Assembly (NCBI GenBank): GCA_035504075.1
Contig: DATJSO010000194.1
Location: forward strand, 1 to 17,893
Source: DATARH01 sp035504075
GTDB taxonomy: Bacteria > Pseudomonadota > Alphaproteobacteria > ATCC43930 > CGMCC-115725
Reading direction: 5' to 3'
DNA length: 17,893 bases
Positions 1-8,043 of the stretch are shown here, one piece after another (the first letter of the stretch is position 1; every line of letters starts with the position of its first letter). The notes below the pieces were generated by a model, which saw only the letters and a list, made by a program, of their open reading frames with translations, ran no database searches and was not told the origin of the DNA. The position numbers and the translations under genes are program-made.

Positions 1-507
1 GCCGCCCAGATGGCGGCGTTCGCCGGACGCCTCGGGCCGTTGCTCGACGGGGCAGCCAGACAAATCGGCGTCTCGGCGCGCGTCCTGCTGGCGCAGGCTG
101 CACTGGAAACAGGCTGGGGACGCTCGGTCGTCGGTAACAACGTGTTCGGGGTCAAGGCGGGGTCGACATGGTCGGGTTCGCAGGTCGAAGCGGCGACGCA
201 CGAGGTCGAAGGCGGTCGATCGGTGTCGCAAACCGCGTCGTTCCGCTCGTATGGCAGCCTTGAAGACGCGGTGCGCGATTTCGTCTCGCTGGTCGGCGGC
301 AGCAGCCGCTATCGCGCCGCGCTCGGCGCCGGCGACAATGCGAGGAATTACGCCGAGGGGCTGATCAAGGGCGGCTATGCGACGGACGGCGATTATCCGG
401 CAAAGCTGGCGGCCGTCGCCGCAAGCCCGGCGATCGAGGCCGCGGTCACCGGGCCGATCCCGCTGCTGCCGCCGAATTTTGCCGGTAACGAGAGCCGCGC
501 GTCGTGA
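1..507 (+). CDS. flgJ: FlgJ-like peptidoglycan hydrolase (glucosaminidase domain), 5' partial
   Basis: The reading frame is open from base 1, so the start lies upstream; the ATG at base 10 is probably internal. What is visible is a FlgJ-type beta-N-acetylglucosaminidase domain, which cuts peptidoglycan in the periplasm so the flagellar rod can pass. The motif ALETGWGRSVVGNNVFGVKA matches the FlgJ active-site region, and the Glu encoded at 106-108 aligns with the proposed catalytic acid of FlgJ. The later block ending in YAEGLIKGGYATDGDYPAKL is also typical of the family. A short tail of about 20 residues rich in Pro and Ala follows. The rod-binding N-terminal half of two-domain FlgJ cannot be assessed because it would lie outside the window. 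The stop overlaps the next gene by four bases (GTGA), so the two are probably translationally coupled. The family call is strong; single-domain or two-domain form is unknown. Confidence 0.9.
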   Translation, partial: AAQMAAFAGRLGPLLDGAARQIGVSARVLLAQAALETGWGRSVVGNNVFGVKAGSTWSGSQVEAATHEVEGGRSVSQTASFRSYGSLEDAVRDFVSLVGGSSRYRAALGAGDNARNYAEGLIKGGYATDGDYPAKLAAVAASPAIEAAVTGPIPLLPPNFAGNESRAS

Positions 508-875
508 AGCGGTCGGCCGGCGATCCCGCGATCCAACTGGACATGACCCGGCGCGTCACCCGCCTGTTCCGGATCGAGCGGAACGGCCGGTTGGCGCGGC
601 GGCCGGCCGCCACGGCGCGATATCTGATTGAACGGCGCGGCGCCGTCATCGATGCACTGATCGCGGCGGCGGCGCGGCAGCGCGGCAGCGCGGCGGCCGG
701 CTCGCCCGAACTTGACCAGGCGCTTCACGAATTGGCGTCCGAGGTCGGACGGTGCCGGCCTTCGGCGGAGCTGCGCCGCCAGGAGCTGGCCGCCGAATTG
801 CGGCTGCGGCGCGGCGATGCGCCGTTGAGCGGGGTGCGGCGCTACAGCGGCGGCCGCCTGTTGGGGAGCGGTTGA
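504..875 (+). CDS. Small protein, probable FlgN-like chaperone for FlgK/FlgL
   Basis: This is a 123-residue protein with a GTG start overlapping the flgJ stop (GTGA at 504-507). Its stop lies one base before the flgK ATG. No sequence signature clearly fixes the family. It is rich in Arg, Ala and Leu with long predicted helices (roughly residues 15-60 and 68-100) and has no signal peptide or membrane segment, so it is likely cytoplasmic. The tail GVRRYSGGRLLGSG is basic and probably unstructured. Size, helical character and position immediately before flgK match FlgN, the export chaperone of the hook-associated proteins FlgK and FlgL. The function is therefore inferred mainly from context. Its many Arg residues contrast sharply with the basic-poor exported proteins that follow, which fits a protein that stays in the cytoplasm. 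Confidence 0.55.
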   Translation: MKRSAGDPAIQLDMTRRVTRLFRIERNGRLARRPAATARYLIERRGAVIDALIAAAARQRGSAAAGSPELDQALHELASEVGRCRPSAELRRQELAAELRLRRGDAPLSGVRRYSGGRLLGSG

Positions 876-876
876 A

Positions 877-2850
877 ATGGCAAGCCTGACGCAAGTCGCC
901 GAGATTGGCGCCAGCGGCATCGAGGCGGCAACGATTGCGATGCAGACGGTCTCGACCAACACGGCCAACGCCAACACGCCCGGCTACAATGTCGAAAGCG
1001 TTGTCCAGGCCGAGTTGCCCGGCAGCGGCAGCACGCCGGGCGACGGCACCGAGGTCACCTCGGTGCAGCGCGCGTTCGACCAGTTCATCTACCAAGCCGT
1101 CGTGCAGGCGAGTTCGGCCAACCAGGCGGCGCAGGTCGTCGAGACGAATAGCCAAAACCTGGCGGCCGCTTTTCCGGTGGCCTCGGGCGGCGCCGGCGGC
1201 CTCGGCGCCTCGATCAGCAGCTTTTTTGCCGCCGCCAGCACGTTGAGCCAAAATCCGACGAGCGAACCCGACCGCCAGGCGCTGCTGGGCCAGGCGCAGT
1301 CGCTCGCCGGCGCATTCAACTCGGTCGGCGGCCAGGTCGCATCCGGGATCGCCACGATCAACAGCGAACTGACGGCCAGCGTGCAGCAGGTGAACACGCT
1401 GAGCGCCCAGATCGCCGATCTCAACCAGCAGATCGCGCAACAATCGGGCGGCAACCCGCCGAACGCGCTGCTCGATCAGCGCGACGAACTCGTGCAGCAG
1501 CTCGCCCAACAGGTCGGCGTCACCGTGCTGCAGGGCGCCAACGGCACGGTCGACGTCTATACCGCGTCGGGTGCGGCCCTCGTCGCCGGCAGCACATCCT
1601 ACCAACTCGCCGCGACGCCGAGCGCGTACGGCGATGGTGCGATCGATATCACCTATGTGCCAAATGGGCAGGATTTGACGGGCAGCCTGTCGGGCGGCGA
1701 ACTCGGCGGCCTTGTCGTGTCGCGTTCCCAGCTGATTGCCGCGCAGGACGGCATCGGCGCGCTCGCCGCCGGTCTCGCTGCCGCCGTCAACGACCAGCAA
1801 TCGCTCGGCCTCGATACCGCCGGACAACTCGGGCAGCCGCTGTTCTCGGTCGCCGGACCCGCCGTTTATGCCGCGAGCTCAAACCAGGGCACCGGCACGT
1901 TGAGCGCGGCGATCACCGATCCGGCGCAATTCACCGCGGCCGAATTCGTCCTCACAAAGACCGCCGGCGGATTTTCCGCGACCGACACGACGACGGGGCA
2001 GACGACAACCCTCGGCAACGGTCCGACGCTCAGTCTCGACGGCATGACGATCAGCGTGTCCGGCTCGGCTGCCACCGGCGACTCGTTTGCGATCGAGCCG
2101 ACTGCAACAGCGGCGCAGACGCTCGCCGTCACAACCAGCGATCCATCGGCGATCGCCGCCGCCGCGGCCTATGTCGTGACCCCCGGCGCGATCGGCGCCG
2201 GCGGCGCCGTCACCGACAACAACCAGGGCAATGTTGCCGTCAGCATCGGCGGCCCCGTCGCCTCGGGCAGCCTGGCGTCCGGCGCGGTCATCGTGCCGGC
2301 CAGTGCCTTCGGGCAGAACCTGTCGATTGTCTTCACGTCGGCAACCGATTTCGCCATCGAGACGAGCGCCGGCACCGTGCTTGCGTCCGGTTCGGTGAGC
2401 GCTACCAGCGGCGCCGAAATCGCGATCGCCTATCCGTCGCCACCGGCACCCGCCGGTACCGCAGAAACCGTCACGTTGTCGGCCGGCACCGCGGCAGCGG
2501 GCGACACCTTTACGCTGACGCCGGGCGGTTCCGGCAGCAGCGGCAACATCGCCGCGCTGGCCGGTCTCGCAAACCAGCCGATCATCGGCGGCCAGAGCCT
2601 CGGCGACGCCTATGCCGCCCTGGTGACGACGATCGGCAGCAACGGCGCGGATGCGAGTGCGGCGGCAACATCAGCGCAAGGCGTGTTGACGCTGGCGCAG
2701 CAGAACCAGCAATCGGTTTCTGGCGTCAATCTCGATCAGCAGGCGACCGATCTCGTCGCCTATCAGCAGGCGTACCAGGCGGCCGCCCAGGTCATCGCCA
2801 GCGCGCAACTGATGTTTCAAAGTCTGATCACGGCGCTCGAGGCAGCATAA
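877..2850 (+). CDS. flgK: Flagellar hook-associated protein 1, FlgK
   Basis: FlgK forms the first junction ring between hook and filament and is exported through the flagellar type III apparatus. The protein has 657 residues. The N-terminus (residues 1-40) carries the family pattern of an amphipathic D0 helix ending in NANTPGYNVE, equivalent to the rod/hook motif NxxNxxTxGY. The C-terminus has the matching D0 helix, with LDQQATDLVAYQQAYQAAAQ. The middle is enlarged and rich in Ala, Ser, Thr and Gly, with two copies of a beta module at about residues 389-407 and 530-551. A GGGGAG ribosome site lies at 863-868, eight bases before the ATG. I count only four Arg and one Lys in the whole protein, which is very unusual. 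There is no signal peptide, as expected for a type III substrate. The next gene, flgL, starts 13 bases after the stop. Confidence 0.97.
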   Translation: MASLTQVAEIGASGIEAATIAMQTVSTNTANANTPGYNVESVVQAELPGSGSTPGDGTEVTSVQRAFDQFIYQAVVQASSANQAAQVVETNSQNLAAAFPVASGGAGGLGASISSFFAAASTLSQNPTSEPDRQALLGQAQSLAGAFNSVGGQVASGIATINSELTASVQQVNTLSAQIADLNQQIAQQSGGNPPNALLDQRDELVQQLAQQVGVTVLQGANGTVDVYTASGAALVAGSTSYQLAATPSAYGDGAIDITYVPNGQDLTGSLSGGELGGLVVSRSQLIAAQDGIGALAAGLAAAVNDQQSLGLDTAGQLGQPLFSVAGPAVYAASSNQGTGTLSAAITDPAQFTAAEFVLTKTAGGFSATDTTTGQTTTLGNGPTLSLDGMTISVSGSAATGDSFAIEPTATAAQTLAVTTSDPSAIAAAAAYVVTPGAIGAGGAVTDNNQGNVAVSIGGPVASGSLASGAVIVPASAFGQNLSIVFTSATDFAIETSAGTVLASGSVSATSGAEIAIAYPSPPAPAGTAETVTLSAGTAAAGDTFTLTPGGSGSSGNIAALAGLANQPIIGGQSLGDAYAALVTTIGSNGADASAAATSAQGVLTLAQQNQQSVSGVNLDQQATDLVAYQQAYQAAAQVIASAQLMFQSLITALEAA

Positions 2851-2863
2851 GGCGGCGACAATC

Positions 2864-4120
2864 ATGCAGATCAGCACCAGCGAGTTCCTGCTTGGATCGC
2901 TGCCCAACCTATTGGCGCAGCAAAGCAATATCAATCAGCTCAACCAGGAGATCGCGAGCGGGCAGACGATGCCCGACGCTGCCAGCGACCCGGCCGGCGC
3001 GGCGGCGGCGCTCCAAACCGCCGGTCAGATCCAGCAGCTGACCTACGACGCGAGTAACGCGCAGGCCGGCACGCAGTCGATCGAGACCGCGCTGGGCGTG
3101 CTGCAGCAGGTCAACACCGCCATCGACCAGCTGAACCAGATCGCGTTGAGCGGCGCCAGCGCAAGCACGAGCGCCAACACGCGCAGCGCGCTCGTCGTCG
3201 AGGCGCAGAACGCGTTGCAACAGCTGATCCAGTTGGGCAACACCCAGGATGCCAGCGGCAACTACATCTTCGCCGGCTCCAAGACGAATTCGGCGCCCTT
3301 TGTCGTTGCCGCCGACGGTCAAGTCTCTTTTGTCGGCGATGCCGCCACAAACGCGATCGAAATCGCGCCCGGTTTGGCGGTGCCGGTGACGGCGTCGGCG
3401 CAGGGCATCTTCACCGATCTGCCCATCGGCAATAACGGCGTTGCGGTTACCGCCGATGCCGACAACAGCGGCGGCGCGACGGTGCAGGTGCAGGCGGTGA
3501 CGAGCCTCACGCAGGCTGCCGCCGCCGCTGGAACGCAATATTCGATCGCCTTCACGCAGGCCGCCGCCGGCGGTCTCGAATACACCGTGGCGAGCGGTGC
3601 GGGCCCGCCGGGCAGCGTCGGCTTTGCCGCGAGCAGCGGCGTCGTCGCATCGGGCAGCTTTGCCGCTGGTACGGATTTGCAATTCGCTGGTCTTGATGTC
3701 GCGATCTCTGGGACGCCGGCGGCGGGCGACAGTTTTACGCTGCAGCCGGGTGCGACCCAGAGCCTGTTCCAGACGGTGCAGCAGTTGATCGCCGGCCTGC
3801 AGTCGCCGGCCCAGGCGCAGTCGGGCGGCGATGCCGGTCAGCAGCAGATCCAGAGCGTCATCGGCAATCTGGCCGCCGGGCAGAGCGCTGTTTTGACCGC
3901 CGAAGCGGCGCTGGGCGCGGGTCAATCGCAGATCCAGACGGTGCAGAACCAGGACCAGAGCGACGCGACGCAGGCCACGACACAACTGTCCAACCTGCAA
4001 TCGGCCAACCTGCCGCAGGTCATGGCGAGTTACAGCGCCTGCGTCACCGCGCTGCAGGCGGCGGAGGAGGCCTTTGCGCGCATCCAGAACCTGACGCTGT
4101 TCTCGGTCATTGGGCCGTGA
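2864..4120 (+). CDS. flgL: Flagellar hook-associated protein 3, FlgL
   Basis: FlgL forms the second junction ring, between FlgK and the flagellin filament. The protein has 418 residues. The N-terminal third resembles flagellin: residues near 30-50 read EIASGQTMPDAASDPAGAAA, the FlgL counterpart of the flagellin SGxRI...DDPAG motif, followed by the coiled region with LGNTQDASGNYIFAGSKT, a hallmark of FlgL. The C-terminal helix includes NLPQVMASYSACVTALQAA. The middle holds the module VAISGTPAAGDSFTLQPG at about residues 278-297, which also occurs in FlgK of this cluster. Only two Arg and one Lys are present. It shares the + strand operon with flgK. The next gene begins about 31 bases downstream, or overlaps the flgL end if its alternative TTG start is used. 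Confidence 0.96.
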   Translation: MQISTSEFLLGSLPNLLAQQSNINQLNQEIASGQTMPDAASDPAGAAAALQTAGQIQQLTYDASNAQAGTQSIETALGVLQQVNTAIDQLNQIALSGASASTSANTRSALVVEAQNALQQLIQLGNTQDASGNYIFAGSKTNSAPFVVAADGQVSFVGDAATNAIEIAPGLAVPVTASAQGIFTDLPIGNNGVAVTADADNSGGATVQVQAVTSLTQAAAAAGTQYSIAFTQAAAGGLEYTVASGAGPPGSVGFAASSGVVASGSFAAGTDLQFAGLDVAISGTPAAGDSFTLQPGATQSLFQTVQQLIAGLQSPAQAQSGGDAGQQQIQSVIGNLAAGQSAVLTAEAALGAGQSQIQTVQNQDQSDATQATTQLSNLQSANLPQVMASYSACVTALQAAEEAFARIQNLTLFSVIGP

Positions 4121-4151
4121 ACGGGGTGGTATCGCCGACCGGCGGGTGCTG

Positions 4152-7100
4152 ATGAACGACGTCCTGCACGCCCAGGCGCCGCTCGCACGCCCTGCGGCCG
4201 GCATGGTCCGTTCGGCCGCGCTCATCGTCCTCGGCATGCACCGCAGCGGCACCTCGGCCCTTGCCGGCATGCTGCATCATCTTGGCGTCGCTTTCGGTCC
4301 GCGCCTGATGCCGCCGTCGCCCGACAATCCACGCGGCTACTGGGAGCATATCGACGTCGTAACGGTGCATCACCAGTTGCTGACCGAATACGGCTATAGC
4401 TGGGACGATCTGCGCCCGCTGCCCGCGGCATTCTGCGAGAGCGAAGCGGCGCGCCGCGCCGGCGGCCGCCTGACCGCGATCCTGGCGCGCGATTTTGCCG
4501 ATACCGCGCTGTGGGGCGTGAAGGACCCGCGGCTGTCCCGCCTGCTGCCGCTGTGGCTGCCGTTGTTCGGGGATTTGGCGGCGGCGCCGCGTTTCATTCT
4601 TGCGCTGCGCCATCCAGCCGATGTCGCCGCCTCGCTTGCCGCGCGCGACGGGCTCGGCACCGAGCGCGGTCTGCTGCTGTGGCTGCGGCACGTGCTCGAA
4701 GCCGAGCGAGCGACTCGCGGCTTGCCGCGCAGCTTCGTGCAGTACGAGCATCTCACGGTGGTCGGCGGGTGGCGCGCGGTCGCAGCAAGGGTCGCGGACG
4801 AACTGGATATCGCCTGGCCGGCGACCGGGCCTGCGGTCACGACGGCGATCGACGATTACCTGTCGGCCGACCTGCGCCACCACCGGGCGGGCGAGCGGTC
4901 GCCGCCCGGCCATATGGGGGAGTGGGTCGAGGCCGTGTACGCCGCGCTTTGCGCCGGAACGGATGTGGGCAACGTTTGCGACGCGATGGGGCGCGAGTTG
5001 CGGCGCGCCGACCAGCTGTACCTGCCGATCGTCGGCGCCGATGCGGCGCTCGCCGCCCGGCTTGCGCGGGCCGAGCACCAGGCGACGGAACTGCGCGCGC
5101 TCGTGTTGCGCCAGAACGGCGAACTCAAATTATTAAGGCAGCGCCCCGCGGCGGTTGCCGGCGCACCGTCCAGCGCCGCCGATGGGTACGCCCAATGGAT
5201 CGAGAGCCGCGCGTCGACCGCCGTGTCCCGCACGGATTGGGTCGCCGAGCGCGTCGGGCGATGGCCGCACGTGCCAAAGCTGGCGCTTGGCATGGTTCTG
5301 CCGGCCGGCACCGAGGCGCGGGCGGAGGCGACGCTGCTGTCGCTGCGTGCGCAACTCGCCGGCGAGTGGGAATTGCACGTCGCGGCCGCGGCCGACATGC
5401 CGCCGGCGCTGGGCGGCGAGCCGCGGCTCCTCTGGCAGAGCGGCGCAGGCGGCGCGGTGGCGCGGCTCAACCACGCGCTGGCGGCGTCGGGCGCGGACTG
5501 GATCGGGCTGATCGACGCCGGAGACACGCTCGCCCGACATGCGCTGTTCAGCCTTGGCGAGACGCTGTTCGCCCATCCCGAATGGGGCGCCGTTTACAGC
5601 GACGAGGATCGCGTCGATCCGCAAGGCGGCCGGTCGTCGCCGCATTTCAAGCCCGATTTCAACCTGGATCTGCTCCGCAGCCTGCCGTATGTCGGCGGCC
5701 TGCTGGCGGTGCGGCGCGAGGTTTTCGTCGAAGCAGGTGGCTTCGATCCGGCGTGCGACGGCATCGAGGAATACGATCTTGCGCTGCGCCTGGCCGAGCG
5801 GCTGCAGCCGCCCCGTTTCGGCCATATCGCCGACGTGCTCTACCACAGATCGACGACCTCCGGCCGCTCGACCCGGCCGATCGCGGAAATCTGCGCCGCG
5901 ATGCCGGCGGTCGTGCAGGCCCATCTCGACCGCCTCGGCATCGCCGCGACGGCAGAAGCCGGCGAGCAGCCGCATTTCTGCCGCGTGCGCTACCGGCATG
6001 ACGGACCCGAGCCGCTCGTTACGATCGTCGTCCCATCGCGCGATCAGCCCGTTCTTCTCAAGCGCTGCATCGAGGCGGTGCTGAAGGAGACGCAATACGC
6101 AAACTACGAGATCGTCGTTGTCGATAATGGCAGCGCCGATCCCGAAGCCTGTGCCTATCTGCAGACGATCGAGGATAAATTTGCCGAGATCGGCAGCCGC
6201 ATCCGGGTGTTGCGCCACCCGGGCGAGTTCAATTTCTCGGCGATGAACAACCGCGCCGTGCGCGAAGAGGCGCGCGGCGAATATCTCTGCCTGTTGAACA
6301 ACGATGCGGCGCCGCTGGCCGGCGACTGGCTCGGCGAAATGATGGCGCTGGCCCGCCGCCCCGATGTCGGGGTGGTCGGAGCGAAGCTGTTGCATGCCGA
6401 CGGCCGGGTTCAGCATGCCGGCGTCATTCTCGGCGTCGGGTGGGGGGCGCCGGCCGAGCATCCTTACGCCGGCGAGCCGGAGGAGACCTTCGGCTATTGG
6501 GGCCGCGCCCGCGTCGTGCAGGAACTGTCGGCGGTGACGGGCGCCTGCCTGTTGACCCGCCGCTCCGTCTACGAGGCGCTCGGCGGCCTCAACGAAGCCG
6601 ATTTCGCGGTCGCTTACAATGATATCGATTACTGTCTGCGGGTCGGGGCGGCGGGGTTTCGCGTCGTCTGGACGCCGTTTGCCCGCCTGCTGCACGATTC
6701 GAGCGCCAGCTTGAACTCCGACGTTGAGCGCAAGCCGCAGCAGGAAAAGCAGGCGCGCTTCCGGCGCGAACGGGTCGCGATGTTCCGCCGCTGGATGCCG
6801 CAGATCGCCTTTGATCCCGCGTACAACCGCAATCTCACCTCGATGGCGATGGGATTTGCCGTCGAGACGGAAGGGCCGCCTACCTGGGACCCGGAGTTGC
6901 GGCCGCGCCGGCGCGTCATCGCCTATGCCGCCGATCGCGAAGGTTGCGGCGAGTACCGGATCATCGCGCCGAGCCGCGTCCTTTATCAATCCGGCCGGCT
7001 GCACTGCAGGGAGACGATGCGGCTGGCGACACCGCCCGAGGTGGCCCGCGCTGCGCCGGACAGCGTCGTGCTGCAGCGTCAGCTCGAATGGCATCAGATC

Positions 7101-7883
7101 GCCTTCATCGAGCAGCTGCAGGTTCTGAGCGACACGTTCCGCGTCTTTGAGATCGATGACCTGATCACGAATTTGCCGCCGAAGAGCGTGCATCGCAAAA
7201 ATATCGCCCGCGACATCGGCGAGCGCATGAAGCAGGCGCTCGGCTATTGCAACCGTCTCGTCGTCAGCACCGAACCGTTGGCGCGCGCCTATGGCCGGTT
7301 ATGCGACGAGGTCGTCGTGCTGCCCAACCGGCTGGAGAAGAGCCGCTGGCTGAGCCTCGTGCCGAAGCGGCGGCCGCACGGCAAGCCGCGCGTCGGCTGG
7401 GCCGGGGCGATCGGCCATACCGGCGATCTGGCGGCCATCGCCAGCGCCGTGCAGGCGACCGCCAAGGAGGTCGACTGGGTTTTTTTCGGCATGTGCCCCG
7501 ACAACCTGCGGCCTTTTGCCGCCGAGGTGCACGCCTGGGTGCCGCTCCACGAGTACGCCGAAAAGCTCGCCTCGCTCGATTTCGACCTGGCGATCGCACC
7601 GCTCGAACAGCATCCGTTCAACGAAGCCAAGAGCAATCTGCGGCTGCTCGAGTATGGCGTTCTCGGCTATCCGGTGCTGTGCACCGACATCCTGCCCTAC
7701 CAGTGCGAGCTTCCGGTGACCCGTGTCGCCAATCGCCACAATGCCTGGACAAAGGCGATCCGGGACCTGGTCGCCGACCGCGACGCGCTGCGCCGCGCCG
7801 GCGAAGAGCTGCGGCGAGCGGTCGTCGCCGGCTGGCTCCTCGAAGATCATCTCGAAGAGTGGCTGCGCGCGTGGCTGCCGTGA
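4152..7883 (+). CDS. Sulfotransferase-like / triple glycosyltransferase fusion, probable flagellin glycosylation enzyme
   Basis: A 1243-residue cytoplasmic protein with four domains. Residues about 22-240 resemble sulfotransferases: LIVLGMHRSGTSALAGML is the PAPS-phosphate loop, GVKDPRLSRLLPLW follows near 122, and LALRHPADVAASLAARD near 150 matches the 3'-phosphate region. A coiled stretch lies near 295-333. Residues about 375-577 form a first GT-A family 2 domain with YSDEDRVD near 482 and EEYDLALRLAER. Residues about 621-893 form a second, canonical family 2 domain with VVDNGS and LLNNDAAP (714-721). Residues about 918-1243 look like a GT-B family 4-type domain with RVGWAGAIGHTGDL near 1080 and FNEAKSNLRLLEYG near 1156. 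I chose the ATG at 4152; a TTG at 4110 overlapping flgL has no ribosome site. No signal peptide or membrane segment is seen. Its place directly before flagellin suggests it builds a flagellin-linked glycan; that role is inferred. Confidence 0.9.
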   Translation: MNDVLHAQAPLARPAAGMVRSAALIVLGMHRSGTSALAGMLHHLGVAFGPRLMPPSPDNPRGYWEHIDVVTVHHQLLTEYGYSWDDLRPLPAAFCESEAARRAGGRLTAILARDFADTALWGVKDPRLSRLLPLWLPLFGDLAAAPRFILALRHPADVAASLAARDGLGTERGLLLWLRHVLEAERATRGLPRSFVQYEHLTVVGGWRAVAARVADELDIAWPATGPAVTTAIDDYLSADLRHHRAGERSPPGHMGEWVEAVYAALCAGTDVGNVCDAMGRELRRADQLYLPIVGADAALAARLARAEHQATELRALVLRQNGELKLLRQRPAAVAGAPSSAADGYAQWIESRASTAVSRTDWVAERVGRWPHVPKLALGMVLPAGTEARAEATLLSLRAQLAGEWELHVAAAADMPPALGGEPRLLWQSGAGGAVARLNHALAASGADWIGLIDAGDTLARHALFSLGETLFAHPEWGAVYSDEDRVDPQGGRSSPHFKPDFNLDLLRSLPYVGGLLAVRREVFVEAGGFDPACDGIEEYDLALRLAERLQPPRFGHIADVLYHRSTTSGRSTRPIAEICAAMPAVVQAHLDRLGIAATAEAGEQPHFCRVRYRHDGPEPLVTIVVPSRDQPVLLKRCIEAVLKETQYANYEIVVVDNGSADPEACAYLQTIEDKFAEIGSRIRVLRHPGEFNFSAMNNRAVREEARGEYLCLLNNDAAPLAGDWLGEMMALARRPDVGVVGAKLLHADGRVQHAGVILGVGWGAPAEHPYAGEPEETFGYWGRARVVQELSAVTGACLLTRRSVYEALGGLNEADFAVAYNDIDYCLRVGAAGFRVVWTPFARLLHDSSASLNSDVERKPQQEKQARFRRERVAMFRRWMPQIAFDPAYNRNLTSMAMGFAVETEGPPTWDPELRPRRRVIAYAADREGCGEYRIIAPSRVLYQSGRLHCRETMRLATPPEVARAAPDSVVLQRQLEWHQIAFIEQLQVLSDTFRVFEIDDLITNLPPKSVHRKNIARDIGERMKQALGYCNRLVVSTEPLARAYGRLCDEVVVLPNRLEKSRWLSLVPKRRPHGKPRVGWAGAIGHTGDLAAIASAVQATAKEVDWVFFGMCPDNLRPFAAEVHAWVPLHEYAEKLASLDFDLAIAPLEQHPFNEAKSNLRLLEYGVLGYPVLCTDILPYQCELPVTRVANRHNAWTKAIRDLVADRDALRRAGEELRRAVVAGWLLEDHLEEWLRAWLP

Positions 7884-8031
7884 AGCATCAAATGCCGCCG
7901 AATTGTTGCAACAGATTTACCGGGCGTCCGTCCTCTATGGCGTAACCCGCCGCAGCGCGCAGGGAAACCCTTCGCCGCGACGGACCGTTTGAGCAACTTA
8001 CCCGACGGGCGGCATGGGCCCTGTCGGCGCC

Positions 8032-8037
8032 AGGAGG
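8032..8037 (+). promoter_or_regulatory. Strong ribosome binding site deciding the flagellin start
   Basis: AGGAGG lies six bases before the ATG at 8044. The frame is open further upstream to an ATG at 8014, but the strong site and the conserved flagellin N-terminus (MLAGSINTN) fix the start at 8044. A perfect Shine-Dalgarno sequence fits the very high output needed for flagellin. I found no convincing sigma-28 or sigma-54 promoter in the 160 bases between 7884 and 8043. Confidence 0.85.
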
Positions 8038-8043
8038 ACGAAG

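Noticed and set aside
4110..4151. TTG start at 4110 giving a 14-residue longer glycosyltransferase fusion
   Set aside because: It would overlap flgL, has no ribosome site, and the added residues show no family match; the ATG at 4152 is more natural.
2909..4270. A 453-codon minus-strand frame opposite flgL
   Set aside because: Antisense shadow caused by high GC at third positions; no domain or plausible start.
5133..7193. A 686-codon open frame on the minus strand opposite the glycosyltransferase fusion
   Set aside because: It is a shadow of a GC-rich gene: Arg/Ala-rich, no recognisable domain, and the + strand frame holds clear domain motifs throughout.
7938..7953. TGGCGTAACCCGCCGC upstream of flagellin as a sigma-54 promoter
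   Set aside because: The GG element is present but no GC dinucleotide falls at the required -12 spacing.
7884..8043. A sigma-28 promoter for flagellin
   Set aside because: No pair of TAAA-like and GCCGATAA-like boxes at proper spacing could be found; the nearest matches (around 7896-7903 and 7999-8008) are too weak.
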